A DNA stretch of 64,000 nt from positions 124,001-188,000 of the forward strand of contig NZ_JADQDN010000004.1 in NCBI RefSeq assembly GCF_015694425.1, given 5' to 3'. Each line of letters opens with the position of its first letter. Positions within the stretch are counted from its first letter, which is position 1. The position numbers and the translations under genes are program-made. The notes beneath the pieces are model-generated. The model searched no databases. It saw nothing but the letters and a program-made list of their open reading frames with translations, and was not told the DNA's origin. The DNA comes from Microvirga terrestris (GTDB lineage Bacteria > Pseudomonadota > Alphaproteobacteria > Rhizobiales > Beijerinckiaceae). This document shows, in pieces, positions 1 to 7,776 of this stretch.

Positions 1-2
1 CG

Positions 3-671
3 GGCGTGCAGCCCTCGACTCTGGTGCGCTTTGCCAAGAGCCTGGGCTATGACGGCTTCTCCCACCTGCAGCAGATTTTTCGCGACCGCCTGCGGGAGCG
101 CTTTCCGGATTATCGCGAACGCTTGAAAGGCTTGCGCGACGCCGAGGGGCATCACGTTCATGCAGCCTCCCTGCTCGATGGCTTTTCCCATGCGGCCGCC
201 GTTTCGCTGGATCGGATGCGCGGCTCCGTGCGCCCGGAGGAGCTGGCCCGCGCCATCGAGACGCTGGCCAAGGCCGATACGATCTATCTCCTGGGCGCAC
301 GCCGGGTGTTTCCGGTCATCGCCTATTGCGCCTATGCGTTCGGGAAGCTGGGGGTGCGGGCGATCCTCATCGACCATGTGGGCCAGCTCGGCCCCGAGCA
401 GCTGGCGACCGCCGCCGGACGGGACGCGGTGCTGGCCATCAGCTTCACACCCTATGCGCCCGTCACGGCGGATCTCGCGGCCGCCGCCGCACTGCGCAAC
501 ATTCCGGTCGTGGCGATCACCGACTCGGCCTTCAGCCCGCTGGTGACGAGCGCCGATGTGTGGCTGGAAGTGGCGGAGGCCGATTTCGGCGCCTTCCGGT
601 CACTGTCGGCGTCGTTCGCGCTGGCGATGGCCTTGGCGGTCGGCACGGCGGAGAAGCGGGCGGAGGGCTGA
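3..671 (+). CDS. RpiR-family regulator, IolR-like (5'-truncated)
   Basis: The reading frame is open from the left edge of the window, so the N-terminus of the HTH_6 domain is missing; 222 residues are visible. The first visible residues (VQPSTLVRFAKSLGYDGF) are the end of the RpiR helix-turn-helix, followed by a linker and a SIS sugar-phosphate-binding domain at about residues 85-205 (YLLGARR, then AISFTPYAP). RpiR proteins of this kind repress inositol genes in rhizobia (IolR). The iol genes directly downstream, and paired GAA-N6-TTC repeats in the iolG-iolC gap, support that role here. The in-frame GTG at position 6 is not the true start. The family call is firm; the IolR role is inferred from context. 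Confidence 0.85.
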   Translation, partial: GVQPSTLVRFAKSLGYDGFSHLQQIFRDRLRERFPDYRERLKGLRDAEGHHVHAASLLDGFSHAAAVSLDRMRGSVRPEELARAIETLAKADTIYLLGARRVFPVIAYCAYAFGKLGVRAILIDHVGQLGPEQLATAAGRDAVLAISFTPYAPVTADLAAAAALRNIPVVAITDSAFSPLVTSADVWLEVAEADFGAFRSLSASFALAMALAVGTAEKRAEG

Positions 672-677
672 CAGAGC

Positions 678-713
678 CGTCATCCCGGGCGGCAAAGCCA
701 ATCCGGGATGACG
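678..713. repeat. REP-like hairpin, likely bidirectional terminator
   Basis: Perfect 11-bp inverted repeat CGTCATCCCGG / CCGGGATGACG around a 14-nt loop, between the convergent ends of the RpiR gene and iolG. It has no T-tract. Related GTCAT...ATGAC palindromes occur at 52986-53034 and 60339-60381. It belongs to a dispersed intergenic repeat family and could terminate transcription from both sides. Confidence 0.7.
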
Positions 714-721
714 CGTGTTGC

Positions 722-1711
722 TTACAGCCGCACCGGCCTTCCACTCTGCGCCGACTCGGTTGCCGCGTCGGCCAGCCGCTGGGCCATGAGGCCGTCGTGT
801 CCGGTCGGGTTGCACGGCTTGCCGTCGCGGATGGCGTTCAGAAACGTGGTGAGCTCGTCGCGATAGGCGTCCGCATAGCGCTCCAGGAAGAAGTCCTGCA
901 CCGGATCGGCGGTGACGCCTGCAGCATTGGCCACCTCCACCGTCGTGCGATGGATGTTGCCGGCGCGGATCATGCCCTTCGAGCCATGGACCTCGATGCG
1001 CTGGTCGTAGCCGTAAGTGGCGCGGCGGGAATTGGAGATCTGCACGATCCGGCCCTTGGCGGTCTTGAGCATCACGGCCGCCGTGTCCACGTCGCCGGCC
1101 TGGCCGATGGCCGGGTCCACCAGGGAGGAGCCGACCGCGTGCACCTCCACCGGTTCGTCGCCCAGCAGCAGGAAGCGGGCCATGTCGAGGTCGTGAATCA
1201 TCATGTCCCGGAACAGGCCGCCCGAGGTGGCGATGTAGCTCACCGGCGGCGGGCCGGGATCGCGGGAGAGGATCGTGACGAGTTCCACCTCGCCCACCTC
1301 GCCATCGGCAAGGCGGCGGCGAAGGCTCGCGAAGTTCGGGTCGAAGCGGCGGTTGAAGCCGATCATGAGCGGCGTGCCGGCTTTTTCGACCGTGGCGAGG
1401 CAGGCCTCGATGCGGGCGCTCGACAGATCTACCGGCTTCTCGCAGAACACCGCCTTGCCGGCGCGCGCCCCACGCTCGATCAGGTCGGCGTGCGTCGTGG
1501 TCGGCGTGCAGACGAGAATCGCGTCCACATCGGAGCGCTCGACGATCTCGTCCAGGGACGCGACCTCGGCGCCAGTCGCCGCCGCCAGTTCCTGCGCCGC
1601 CGGGGCGTGCGGATCGGCGACCGCCACGAGGCGGGCATCGGGATGGCTGGCGGCATTGCGCCCGTGAATGCGGCCGATTCGACCGGCTCCCAGAACGGCG
1701 ATCCTGATCAT
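722..1711 (-). CDS. iolG: myo-inositol 2-dehydrogenase (Gfo/Idh/MocA family)
   Basis: A 329-residue Gfo/Idh/MocA oxidoreductase, normal length for IolG, which oxidises myo-inositol to 2-keto-myo-inositol with NAD+. The Rossmann motif GAGRIGRIHG is at residues 8-17, EKP at 91-93 supplies the catalytic Lys, and DMMIHDLD at 169-176 has the Asp/His spacing of Bacillus IolG (D172/H176). It is transcribed divergently from iolC-D-E-B across a 144-bp gap that holds operator-like repeats. Close paralogues act on scyllo-inositol or other cyclitols, so the exact isomer is uncertain; the iol context makes myo-inositol most likely. Confidence 0.88.
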   Translation of the reverse strand: MIRIAVLGAGRIGRIHGRNAASHPDARLVAVADPHAPAAQELAAATGAEVASLDEIVERSDVDAILVCTPTTTHADLIERGARAGKAVFCEKPVDLSSARIEACLATVEKAGTPLMIGFNRRFDPNFASLRRRLADGEVGEVELVTILSRDPGPPPVSYIATSGGLFRDMMIHDLDMARFLLLGDEPVEVHAVGSSLVDPAIGQAGDVDTAAVMLKTAKGRIVQISNSRRATYGYDQRIEVHGSKGMIRAGNIHRTTVEVANAAGVTADPVQDFFLERYADAYRDELTTFLNAIRDGKPCNPTGHDGLMAQRLADAATESAQSGRPVRL

Positions 1712-1750
1712 GTTTCCCCTCAGATCCTTTGCCGGCTACGGCAATATTTA

Positions 1751-1792
1751 GAATTGATATTCCAACATAAGTTGCTAATAGAATAAACGTTC
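1751..1792. promoter_or_regulatory. paired operator-like repeats, candidate IolR sites
   Basis: Two copies of GAA-N6-TTC lie at 1751-1762 and 1781-1792, with centres exactly 30 bp apart, in the AT-rich part of the iolG-iolC divergent promoter region. As I recall it, the motif reported for Sinorhizobium IolR is GGAA-N6-TTCC. The two copies here read A-GAA..TTC-C and A-GAA..TTC-T. The even spacing of about three helical turns suits two dimers on one face of the DNA. Assignment to the RpiR regulator at the window start is inference. Confidence 0.55.
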
Positions 1793-1855
1793 TACAGCCG
1801 CAAGGGCCGACCGGCCCTCGCCCGGTGCTTCAAGCCCGAGAGCGGGAGGAATAGC

Positions 1856-3769
1856 ATGAAGCCAGCCCTCGATGTCATCACCATCGGCCGCTCCTCGGTC
1901 GATCTCTACGGCCAGCAGGTGGGCGGACGGCTTGAGGACATGGCTTCCTTCTCCAAGGCTGTCGGCGGCTGCCCGGCCAACATCGCCATCGGCACGGCAC
2001 GGCTGGGGCTGAAATCGGGCCTCGTCACCCGCGTCGGCGACGAAGCCATGGGGCGCTTCATCCGCGAGCAGATGCAGCGCGAGGGCGTCTCCACGCAAGG
2101 CATCGTCACCGACAAGCAGCGCCTGACGGCCCTCGTGATCCTCGGCGTACGCGACGAGGATTCCTTCCCGCTGATCTTCTATCGCGACAACTGCGCCGAC
2201 ATGGCGCTGACCGAGGACGATATCGACGAGCGCTTCATCGCCTCCGCAGCGGCCATCGTCGTCACCGGCACGCATTTTTCGCGGGAAACAACCGCAGCGG
2301 CGCAAAAGAAGGCGATCCGCATTGCGAAGGCCAATGGCCGCAAGGTCGTGTTCGACGTGGATTACCGCCCCAACCTCTGGGGCCTTCTCGGGCATGGCGC
2401 CGGCGAGTCGCGCTATGTGCGCTCGGATGCTGTGACGGAGCACCTGAAACCCATTCTGGCCGATTGCGATCTCATCGTTGGCACCGAGGAAGAACTGCAC
2501 ATCGCCGGCGGTTCGGAAGATACGCTCGCGGCCATTCGCTCCATCCGGGCGATCTCGAATGCCACTATCGTGTGCAAGCGCGGCCCCATGGGCTGCGTGG
2601 TGTTTCCCGATGCGATTCCGGATTCGCTCGATGATGGTGTGAAGGGGCCTGGCTTTCCGGTCGAGGTTTACAACGTGCTGGGCGCGGGCGATGCCTTCCT
2701 CTCCGGCTTCCTGCGCGGATGGTTGCGCGACGAACCGCTCGAGACCTGCTGCGCCTATGCCAATGCGAGCGGTGCCTTCGCGGTCTCGCGCCTGCTCTGC
2801 TCGCCGGAGATCCCGACCTTCCCGGAGCTGCAGCATTTCCTCAAAACAGGCAGCCGCCACAAAGCGCTGCGCTTCGACGAGGATATCAATCACATCCACT
2901 GGGCGACGACGCGCAGACCGCAAAGCGACACGCTTATGGCGCTCGCCATCGATCACCGCATGCAGCTGGAAGCGATGGCCAAGGAGGTCGGCGCGCCGGT
3001 GGAGCGCATTCCCGACTTCAAGGTTCTCGCCGTCCAGGCCGCCGCGAAAGTCGCGGATGGCCGTCCTGGCTTCGGCATGCTGATCGACGGCACCTATGGC
3101 CGTGAAGCCCTGTTCCGCGCCGCCGATCATCCGTTCTGGATTGGCCGCCCAGTGGAGTTACCGGGTTCGCGCCCGCTCGATTTCGAAGGCGGCGGCTCGC
3201 TTGGCGCGAGGCTCGTGGAATGGCCGGTCGGGCACACCATCAAATGCCTGTGCTTCTACCATCCCGACGATCCGCAGGAGCTGCGGGAGCGCCAGGAGCG
3301 TGATCTGCTGCGCCTTCATGACGCTGCTCGCCGAATCGGACGCGAATTGCTGGTCGAGATCATCGCCGGCAAGAACGGAGCGCTCAAGTCTGACACCGTC
3401 GCGGGTATCCTGCAGCGCCTCTACGATCTCGGAATCAAGCCGGACTGGTGGAAACTCGAGCCGCAGCGCGATGAAGCGGCATGGCATGCCATCGGCAAGG
3501 TGATCTCGGCTAATGATCCCCTTTGCCGCGGCATCGTTCTGCTCGGCCTCGAAGCGCCGGAGAACGAGCTGGAGGCGGCCTTCGCGGCTGCTGCCAGCGA
3601 GCCGCAAGTGAAGGGCTTTGCGGTGGGCCGCACGATCTTCAATGATGCTGCGCGGCGCTGGCTGAAGGGCGAAATGACCGACGAGGCCGCCGTCATCGAC
3701 ATGGCCTCCCGCTTTCAGCGCCTTGTCGATGCCTGGCAACGGGTGTCCGGCCGCGCAAAGGCCGCGTGA
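1856..3769 (+). CDS. iolC: 5-dehydro-2-deoxygluconokinase fused to DUF2090 domain
   Basis: A 637-residue fusion. Residues 1 to about 330 form a PfkB/ribokinase-fold kinase (early motif DVITIGRSSVDLYG; nucleotide-site motif NVLGAGDAF near residue 277), which phosphorylates 5-dehydro-2-deoxygluconate in the inositol pathway. From about residue 345 the chain continues with a DUF2090 domain (LMALAIDHRMQLEAMAK), a TIM-barrel relative of sugar-phosphate aldolases. No separate iolJ aldolase is seen in the window, so the fused domain may supply the aldolase step; that is inference. The ATG is preceded by GGGAGGAA. It is the first gene of the iolC-D-E-B run. Confidence 0.9.
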   Translation: MKPALDVITIGRSSVDLYGQQVGGRLEDMASFSKAVGGCPANIAIGTARLGLKSGLVTRVGDEAMGRFIREQMQREGVSTQGIVTDKQRLTALVILGVRDEDSFPLIFYRDNCADMALTEDDIDERFIASAAAIVVTGTHFSRETTAAAQKKAIRIAKANGRKVVFDVDYRPNLWGLLGHGAGESRYVRSDAVTEHLKPILADCDLIVGTEEELHIAGGSEDTLAAIRSIRAISNATIVCKRGPMGCVVFPDAIPDSLDDGVKGPGFPVEVYNVLGAGDAFLSGFLRGWLRDEPLETCCAYANASGAFAVSRLLCSPEIPTFPELQHFLKTGSRHKALRFDEDINHIHWATTRRPQSDTLMALAIDHRMQLEAMAKEVGAPVERIPDFKVLAVQAAAKVADGRPGFGMLIDGTYGREALFRAADHPFWIGRPVELPGSRPLDFEGGGSLGARLVEWPVGHTIKCLCFYHPDDPQELRERQERDLLRLHDAARRIGRELLVEIIAGKNGALKSDTVAGILQRLYDLGIKPDWWKLEPQRDEAAWHAIGKVISANDPLCRGIVLLGLEAPENELEAAFAAAASEPQVKGFAVGRTIFNDAARRWLKGEMTDEAAVIDMASRFQRLVDAWQRVSGRAKAA

Positions 3770-3875
3770 GTTCGATGGCGCAATCCCATGACATCTGCGC
3801 CCCTGTTATCCTGAAGACCAACTTGAGAAGGCTGCGCCCCTCCGCCAAGGTCGGCGCCATTCGAGAGGAATACGC

Positions 3876-5723
3876 ATGAGCACGATCCGCCTGACCATGG
3901 CGCAAGCCATCGCCCGCTTCTTGACGGGCCAGAAGACAGAGATCGACGGGCAGGTGATGCCGCTCTTCGGCGGCGTCTGGGCGATCTTCGGCCACGGCAA
4001 CGTAGCCGGCATGGGTGAGGCGCTGCACGGCGTTCGCGATACGCTTCCCACCTTCCGCGCGCACAATGAACAGGGCATGGCTCACGCAGCCATCGCCTTC
4101 GCCAAAGCCTCGCGCCGACGCCGCATGATGGCCTGCACTACCTCCATTGGGCCAGGCGCCACCAATATGGTGACGGCCGCTGCTGTCGCCCACGTGAATC
4201 GCCTGCCGGTGCTGCTTCTCCCCGGCGACGTCTTCGCCAACCGCAAGCCCGATCCGGTGCTACAGCAGATCGAGAGCTTTTCCGACGGCACGATCTCGGC
4301 CAACGATTGCTTCAAGCCGGTCTCGCGCTACTTCGATCGCATCGCGCGCCCTGAACAGATCATCCCGGCCCTCCAGCGCGCCATGGCCGTTCTCACGGAC
4401 CCGGCCGATTGCGGTCCGGTGACGCTCGCACTCTGCCAGGATACGCAGGCCGAGGCCTACGATTATCCGGAAAGCTTTTTCGCGGAAAAAATCTGGACAC
4501 TACGCCGCATCCGCCCCGACGAGGCGGAGCTCGCCCAGGCTGTTGATCTCATCCGCAACGCCAAGAAGCCCTTTATCGTGACCGGCGGCGGCGTGCTCTA
4601 TTCGGGTGCGGAACGAGCACTGGCGGCTTTCGTCGAGAGACACGGCCTCTCCGTCGGTGAAACGCAGGCCGGAAAGTCGAGCCTGCCCCATGACCATCAG
4701 GCCAATCTCGGAGCGGTCGGCGTTACCGGCACGGGTGCGGCCAATGCGCTCGCAGAGGACGCTGATGTGGTTATCGCGGTCGGCACCCGGCTGCAGGATT
4801 TCACCACCGGCTCCTGGGCCCTGTTCAAGAACCAGAACCGTCGCATCATCGGCCTCAACGTGCAGGCTTTCGACGCGACCAAGCATAATGCACTGCCGCT
4901 CGTCGCCGACGCCCGGGTGGGCCTCGAAGAACTGAGCCGCGCGCTCGGCAGCTGGAAAGCGCCGGAGTCCTGGACTGGGAAAGCGCGGGAGGATAAGACG
5001 CGCTGGTTCGACACCGCAGCACGCTTCACGGATCCGACCAATGCGGAGCTGCCCTCTGACGCGCAGGTGATCGGCGCGGTGCAGCGCAATTCGCAGCCGA
5101 CGGACGTGGTGGTCTGCGCTGCCGGCGGCCTGCCGGGCGAGTTGCACAAGCTCTGGAAGGCAAGCACTGCGTTGGGCTACCACCTGGAATACGGTTATTC
5201 CTGCATGGGCTATGAAATCGCTGGCGGGCTCGGCGTGAAGATGGCCGATCCCTCCCGCGAAGTGATCGTGATGGTGGGGGACGGCTCCTACCTCATGATG
5301 AATTCGGAGCTCGCCACCTCGGTGATGCTGGGCCAGAAGCTCACTGTGGTGCTACTCGACAATCGCGGCTATGGCTGCATCAACCGCCTGCAGCGTGCGA
5401 CTGGCGGCGAGAGCTTCAACAATCTGCTGCAGCACACGAACCACGTGACGCTGCCCGACATCGACTTCGCCGCGCATGCCGCGAGTCTCGGCGCTCTGGC
5501 CGTGAAGGTGAAGGGCATCGGCGAGCTGGAGGACGCGCTGAAGAAGGCGCGGGGCGCCGAGCGCAGCACCGTGATCGTCATCGACACCGACCCGCTCGCC
5601 TCCACGGATGAAGGCGGCCACTGGTGGGATGTGGCGGTGCCGGAGGTGTCCGTGCGCGATCAGGTGAAGGCCGCCCGCAAGGACTATGAAACAGCCCTCG
5701 CCGCGCAGCGGGTGGGCGATTGA
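3876..5723 (+). CDS. iolD: 3D-trihydroxycyclohexane-1,2-dione hydrolase
   Basis: A 615-residue thiamine-diphosphate enzyme of the acetolactate-synthase fold that opens the ring of 3D-(3,5/4)-trihydroxycyclohexane-1,2-dione. The N-terminal PYR domain carries the cofactor-activating Glu in RAHNEQGMAHAA (about residue 68). The C-terminal PP domain has the ThDP/Mg motif GDGSYLMMNSEL ending in LLDNRGYG (about residues 468-496). Length and motifs match IolD. It starts 106 bp after iolC with GAGAGGAA ahead of the ATG. The gap shows no terminator, so cotranscription with iolC is likely. Confidence 0.93.
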   Translation: MSTIRLTMAQAIARFLTGQKTEIDGQVMPLFGGVWAIFGHGNVAGMGEALHGVRDTLPTFRAHNEQGMAHAAIAFAKASRRRRMMACTTSIGPGATNMVTAAAVAHVNRLPVLLLPGDVFANRKPDPVLQQIESFSDGTISANDCFKPVSRYFDRIARPEQIIPALQRAMAVLTDPADCGPVTLALCQDTQAEAYDYPESFFAEKIWTLRRIRPDEAELAQAVDLIRNAKKPFIVTGGGVLYSGAERALAAFVERHGLSVGETQAGKSSLPHDHQANLGAVGVTGTGAANALAEDADVVIAVGTRLQDFTTGSWALFKNQNRRIIGLNVQAFDATKHNALPLVADARVGLEELSRALGSWKAPESWTGKAREDKTRWFDTAARFTDPTNAELPSDAQVIGAVQRNSQPTDVVVCAAGGLPGELHKLWKASTALGYHLEYGYSCMGYEIAGGLGVKMADPSREVIVMVGDGSYLMMNSELATSVMLGQKLTVVLLDNRGYGCINRLQRATGGESFNNLLQHTNHVTLPDIDFAAHAASLGALAVKVKGIGELEDALKKARGAERSTVIVIDTDPLASTDEGGHWWDVAVPEVSVRDQVKAARKDYETALAAQRVGD

Positions 5724-5729
5724 TCGCGA

Positions 5730-5774
5730 GCATGATCCGGCTAAGTGGAAACCGGTTCGCCGAAAAGATTATGC
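5730..5774. repeat. palindromic intergenic repeat, AAGTGG/CCGGTT type
   Basis: Imperfect palindrome between iolD and iolE: outer arms GCATGATC and GATTATGC (one mismatch) enclose a core containing AAGTGG, CCGGTT and CGCCG. A copy with a very similar core lies at 28337-28375 and a possible shorter relative at 30411-30443. I recognise the layout from dispersed repeats in rhizobial genomes. Here it sits inside an operon, so it may affect mRNA processing. Confidence 0.55.
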
Positions 5775-5803
5775 GGCATTAATGGCAACAGAAGGACAAG
5801 AAC

Positions 5804-6688
5804 ATGACGATCCGCATCGGGGCCAATCCCATCGGCTGGTCCAACGACGACATGCTGGAGCTCGGCGGCGAGACGCCGCTGGAGGTCTGCCTTGCTGAGG
5901 CCAAGGAAGCCGGTTTCGAGGGCATGGAGCTTGGCAACAAGTTTCCGCGCGAGCCAGAGGCCTTGAAGAAGGCACTCGCCCCCTTCGATATGGCCTGCGT
6001 GTCCGGCTGGTATTCCGCCGAACTCTTGAAGCGCGATGCCGATGCGGAGATGAAGGCGCTGCGCCCGCATCTCGACCTCCTGAAGGCCATGGGCTCGAAC
6101 GTACTCGTCTTCGCCGAAACCTCGAACGCCATTCATGGCGACCGCTCCAAGCCCCTGTCGCAGCGTCCTGTTATGAAGGATGGTGACTGGGCCGAGTTCG
6201 GCCGCCGCATCACGCAAGTGGCCGAGCGCACGCTGCAGGAAGGCGTGCGCGTGGTCTATCATCATCACATGGGCACCATCGTGGAATCGGAAGCCGACAT
6301 CGACGCCTTCATGCGCTCGACCGGCGAGGCGGTTCACCTGCTGCTCGACACAGGCCATGCCACCTGGGGTGGCGCCGATCCGGCAGTGCTCGCCCGCCGC
6401 TACCGCAGCCGCATCAGCCATGTGCACACCAAGGATGTGCGGAAAAGCGTGATGGAGAAGTCGAGGGCGGAGGGCTGGAGCTTCCTCGATTCCGTCATCG
6501 AAGGCGTCTATACGGTGCCTGGCGACGGCATGGTGGATTTCGTTTCCGTGTTTAAGGAACTGCCGGGCTATAGCGGCTGGGTGGTAATCGAGGCGGAACA
6601 GGATCCGAAGAAAGCGCATCCGCTGACCTATGCCAAGATGGGCTATGCCAATCTCACCCGGTACCTCAGGGAAGCCGGCCTTCGATAA
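5804..6688 (+). CDS. iolE: myo-inosose-2 dehydratase
   Basis: A 294-residue xylose-isomerase-like TIM barrel matching IolE, which dehydrates 2-keto-myo-inositol, the product of IolG. Visible family motifs are RIGANPIGWSNDD at the N-terminus, VVYHHHMGT (about residues 149-157), LLLDTGHATWGG (about 180-191), HVHTKDVR (about 206-213) and PGDGMVDF near the end; the His, Asp and Glu residues among these are the expected metal ligands. It lies 80 bp after iolD, with the palindromic repeat in between, and 12 bp before iolB. AAGGAC precedes the ATG. Confidence 0.93.
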   Translation: MTIRIGANPIGWSNDDMLELGGETPLEVCLAEAKEAGFEGMELGNKFPREPEALKKALAPFDMACVSGWYSAELLKRDADAEMKALRPHLDLLKAMGSNVLVFAETSNAIHGDRSKPLSQRPVMKDGDWAEFGRRITQVAERTLQEGVRVVYHHHMGTIVESEADIDAFMRSTGEAVHLLLDTGHATWGGADPAVLARRYRSRISHVHTKDVRKSVMEKSRAEGWSFLDSVIEGVYTVPGDGMVDFVSVFKELPGYSGWVVIEAEQDPKKAHPLTYAKMGYANLTRYLREAGLR

Positions 6689-6700
6689 GGATGACATGCG

Positions 6701-7504
6701 ATGTCGAAGCTTCTCGTCAAACCGTCGGCACCCGATGCTAACGGGCGCGTTCACACGATCACGCCGGAATCTGCCGGTTGGACCTATGTGGGATTCGAGG
6801 TCTACCAGCTGAAACGTGGTCAGAGCCTGAAGCAAGCGACGGGGGATCGGGAAGCCTGCATCGTGATGCTATCCGGCAAGGCTCATGTGAGCGCAGCCGG
6901 ACAGAATTTCGGCACGATCGGCGGGCGCTCCTCGCCGTTCGAGGCGGATCCGTGGTCGCTCTACGCACCTGCCCAATCGGAGTGGTCGCTGCAGGCGGAG
7001 ACGGATTGCGAGATTGCCATCTGCACTGCGCCTGCCGAAGGCAGGCTACCGGCCCGCGTGATCGGCCCCGATCAGGTCGGCCAGGAGACACGCGGTAAGG
7101 GCACCAACACACGCCATGTGCGCAACATCCTGCCGGAAACGGAAGCAGCAGAGAGCCTGCTCGTGGTCGAGGTCATCACGCCCTCAGGCCACTGGTCGAG
7201 CTATCCGCCCCACAAGCACGACCGAGACATGCTGCCGCAGGAGTCATTGCTGGAGGAGACTTACTATCACCGCCTCAACCCGCCCTCGGGCTTTGCCCTG
7301 CAGCGAGTCTATACGGACGACCGCTCCCTCGATGAGACCTTGGCGGCTGCGAACGGCGATGTGGTGCTGGTGCCGAAAGGCTATCACCCGGTCGGCGCGC
7401 CGCATGGCTACGAGCTCTACTATCTCAACGTGATGGCCGGCCCGAAGCGGGTCTGGAAGTTCCACAACGACCCGGATCACGAGTGGATGCTGAAGCAGGC
7501 CTGA
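6701..7504 (+). CDS. iolB: 5-deoxy-glucuronate isomerase
   Basis: A 267-residue double-cupin protein typical of IolB, which converts 5-deoxyglucuronate to 5-dehydro-2-deoxygluconate, the substrate of IolC. The C-terminal cupin shows PPHKHDRD (metal-binding His residues), EETYYHRLNP and LVPKGYHPV followed by YYLNVMAGP, all IolB hallmarks. It is the last gene of the iol run, 12 bp after iolE. AAGGATGAC lies upstream of the chosen ATG. Confidence 0.93.
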   Translation: MSKLLVKPSAPDANGRVHTITPESAGWTYVGFEVYQLKRGQSLKQATGDREACIVMLSGKAHVSAAGQNFGTIGGRSSPFEADPWSLYAPAQSEWSLQAETDCEIAICTAPAEGRLPARVIGPDQVGQETRGKGTNTRHVRNILPETEAAESLLVVEVITPSGHWSSYPPHKHDRDMLPQESLLEETYYHRLNPPSGFALQRVYTDDRSLDETLAAANGDVVLVPKGYHPVGAPHGYELYYLNVMAGPKRVWKFHNDPDHEWMLKQA

Positions 7505-7574
7505 GACCGTCTGTCGCTTGATCTGCCTGAGCCTTTCGGGCATGAGGCGAACATCGTTTCCCTAAAGAGGCCTC

Positions 7575-7772
7575 ATGACCTGGTCCGATCTCGCCTCGCG
7601 CGCCCTCAAGACCGCAATCGCTCTCGTGAGCGCGATCGTGATGGACTATGCATTCCTGAACGGGCGCATGACGCGCCAGGCCGTGGCAGGAATCGAGCGT
7701 ATGGCTGCCGACGCGCCGGTCCTCGTCGATAGGCTCGTCACCAGCGCGCTCAACATCAAGTGGGATCGCTAA
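7575..7772 (+). CDS. small hypothetical protein
   Basis: A 65-residue frame after iolB with AAAGAGG seven bases before the ATG. It has one moderately hydrophobic stretch (residues 10-28: LKTAIALVSAIVMDYAFLN) that could be a weak membrane segment or an amphipathic helix. I do not recognise a family. It ends 4 bp from the convergent end of the phosphotransferase gene. The good ribosome site and tight fit between neighbours favour a real gene. Confidence 0.5.
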   Translation: MTWSDLASRALKTAIALVSAIVMDYAFLNGRMTRQAVAGIERMAADAPVLVDRLVTSALNIKWDR

Positions 7773-7776
7773 AAAT

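Noticed and set aside
326..1786. Long frame on + strand over iolG
   Set aside because: It is antisense to a clear iolG, and long antisense frames are expected in G+C-rich DNA. No family resemblance.
1775..3130. 451-codon antisense frame over iolC
   Set aside because: Shadow of iolC with no recognisable domains and biased, histidine/arginine-rich composition.
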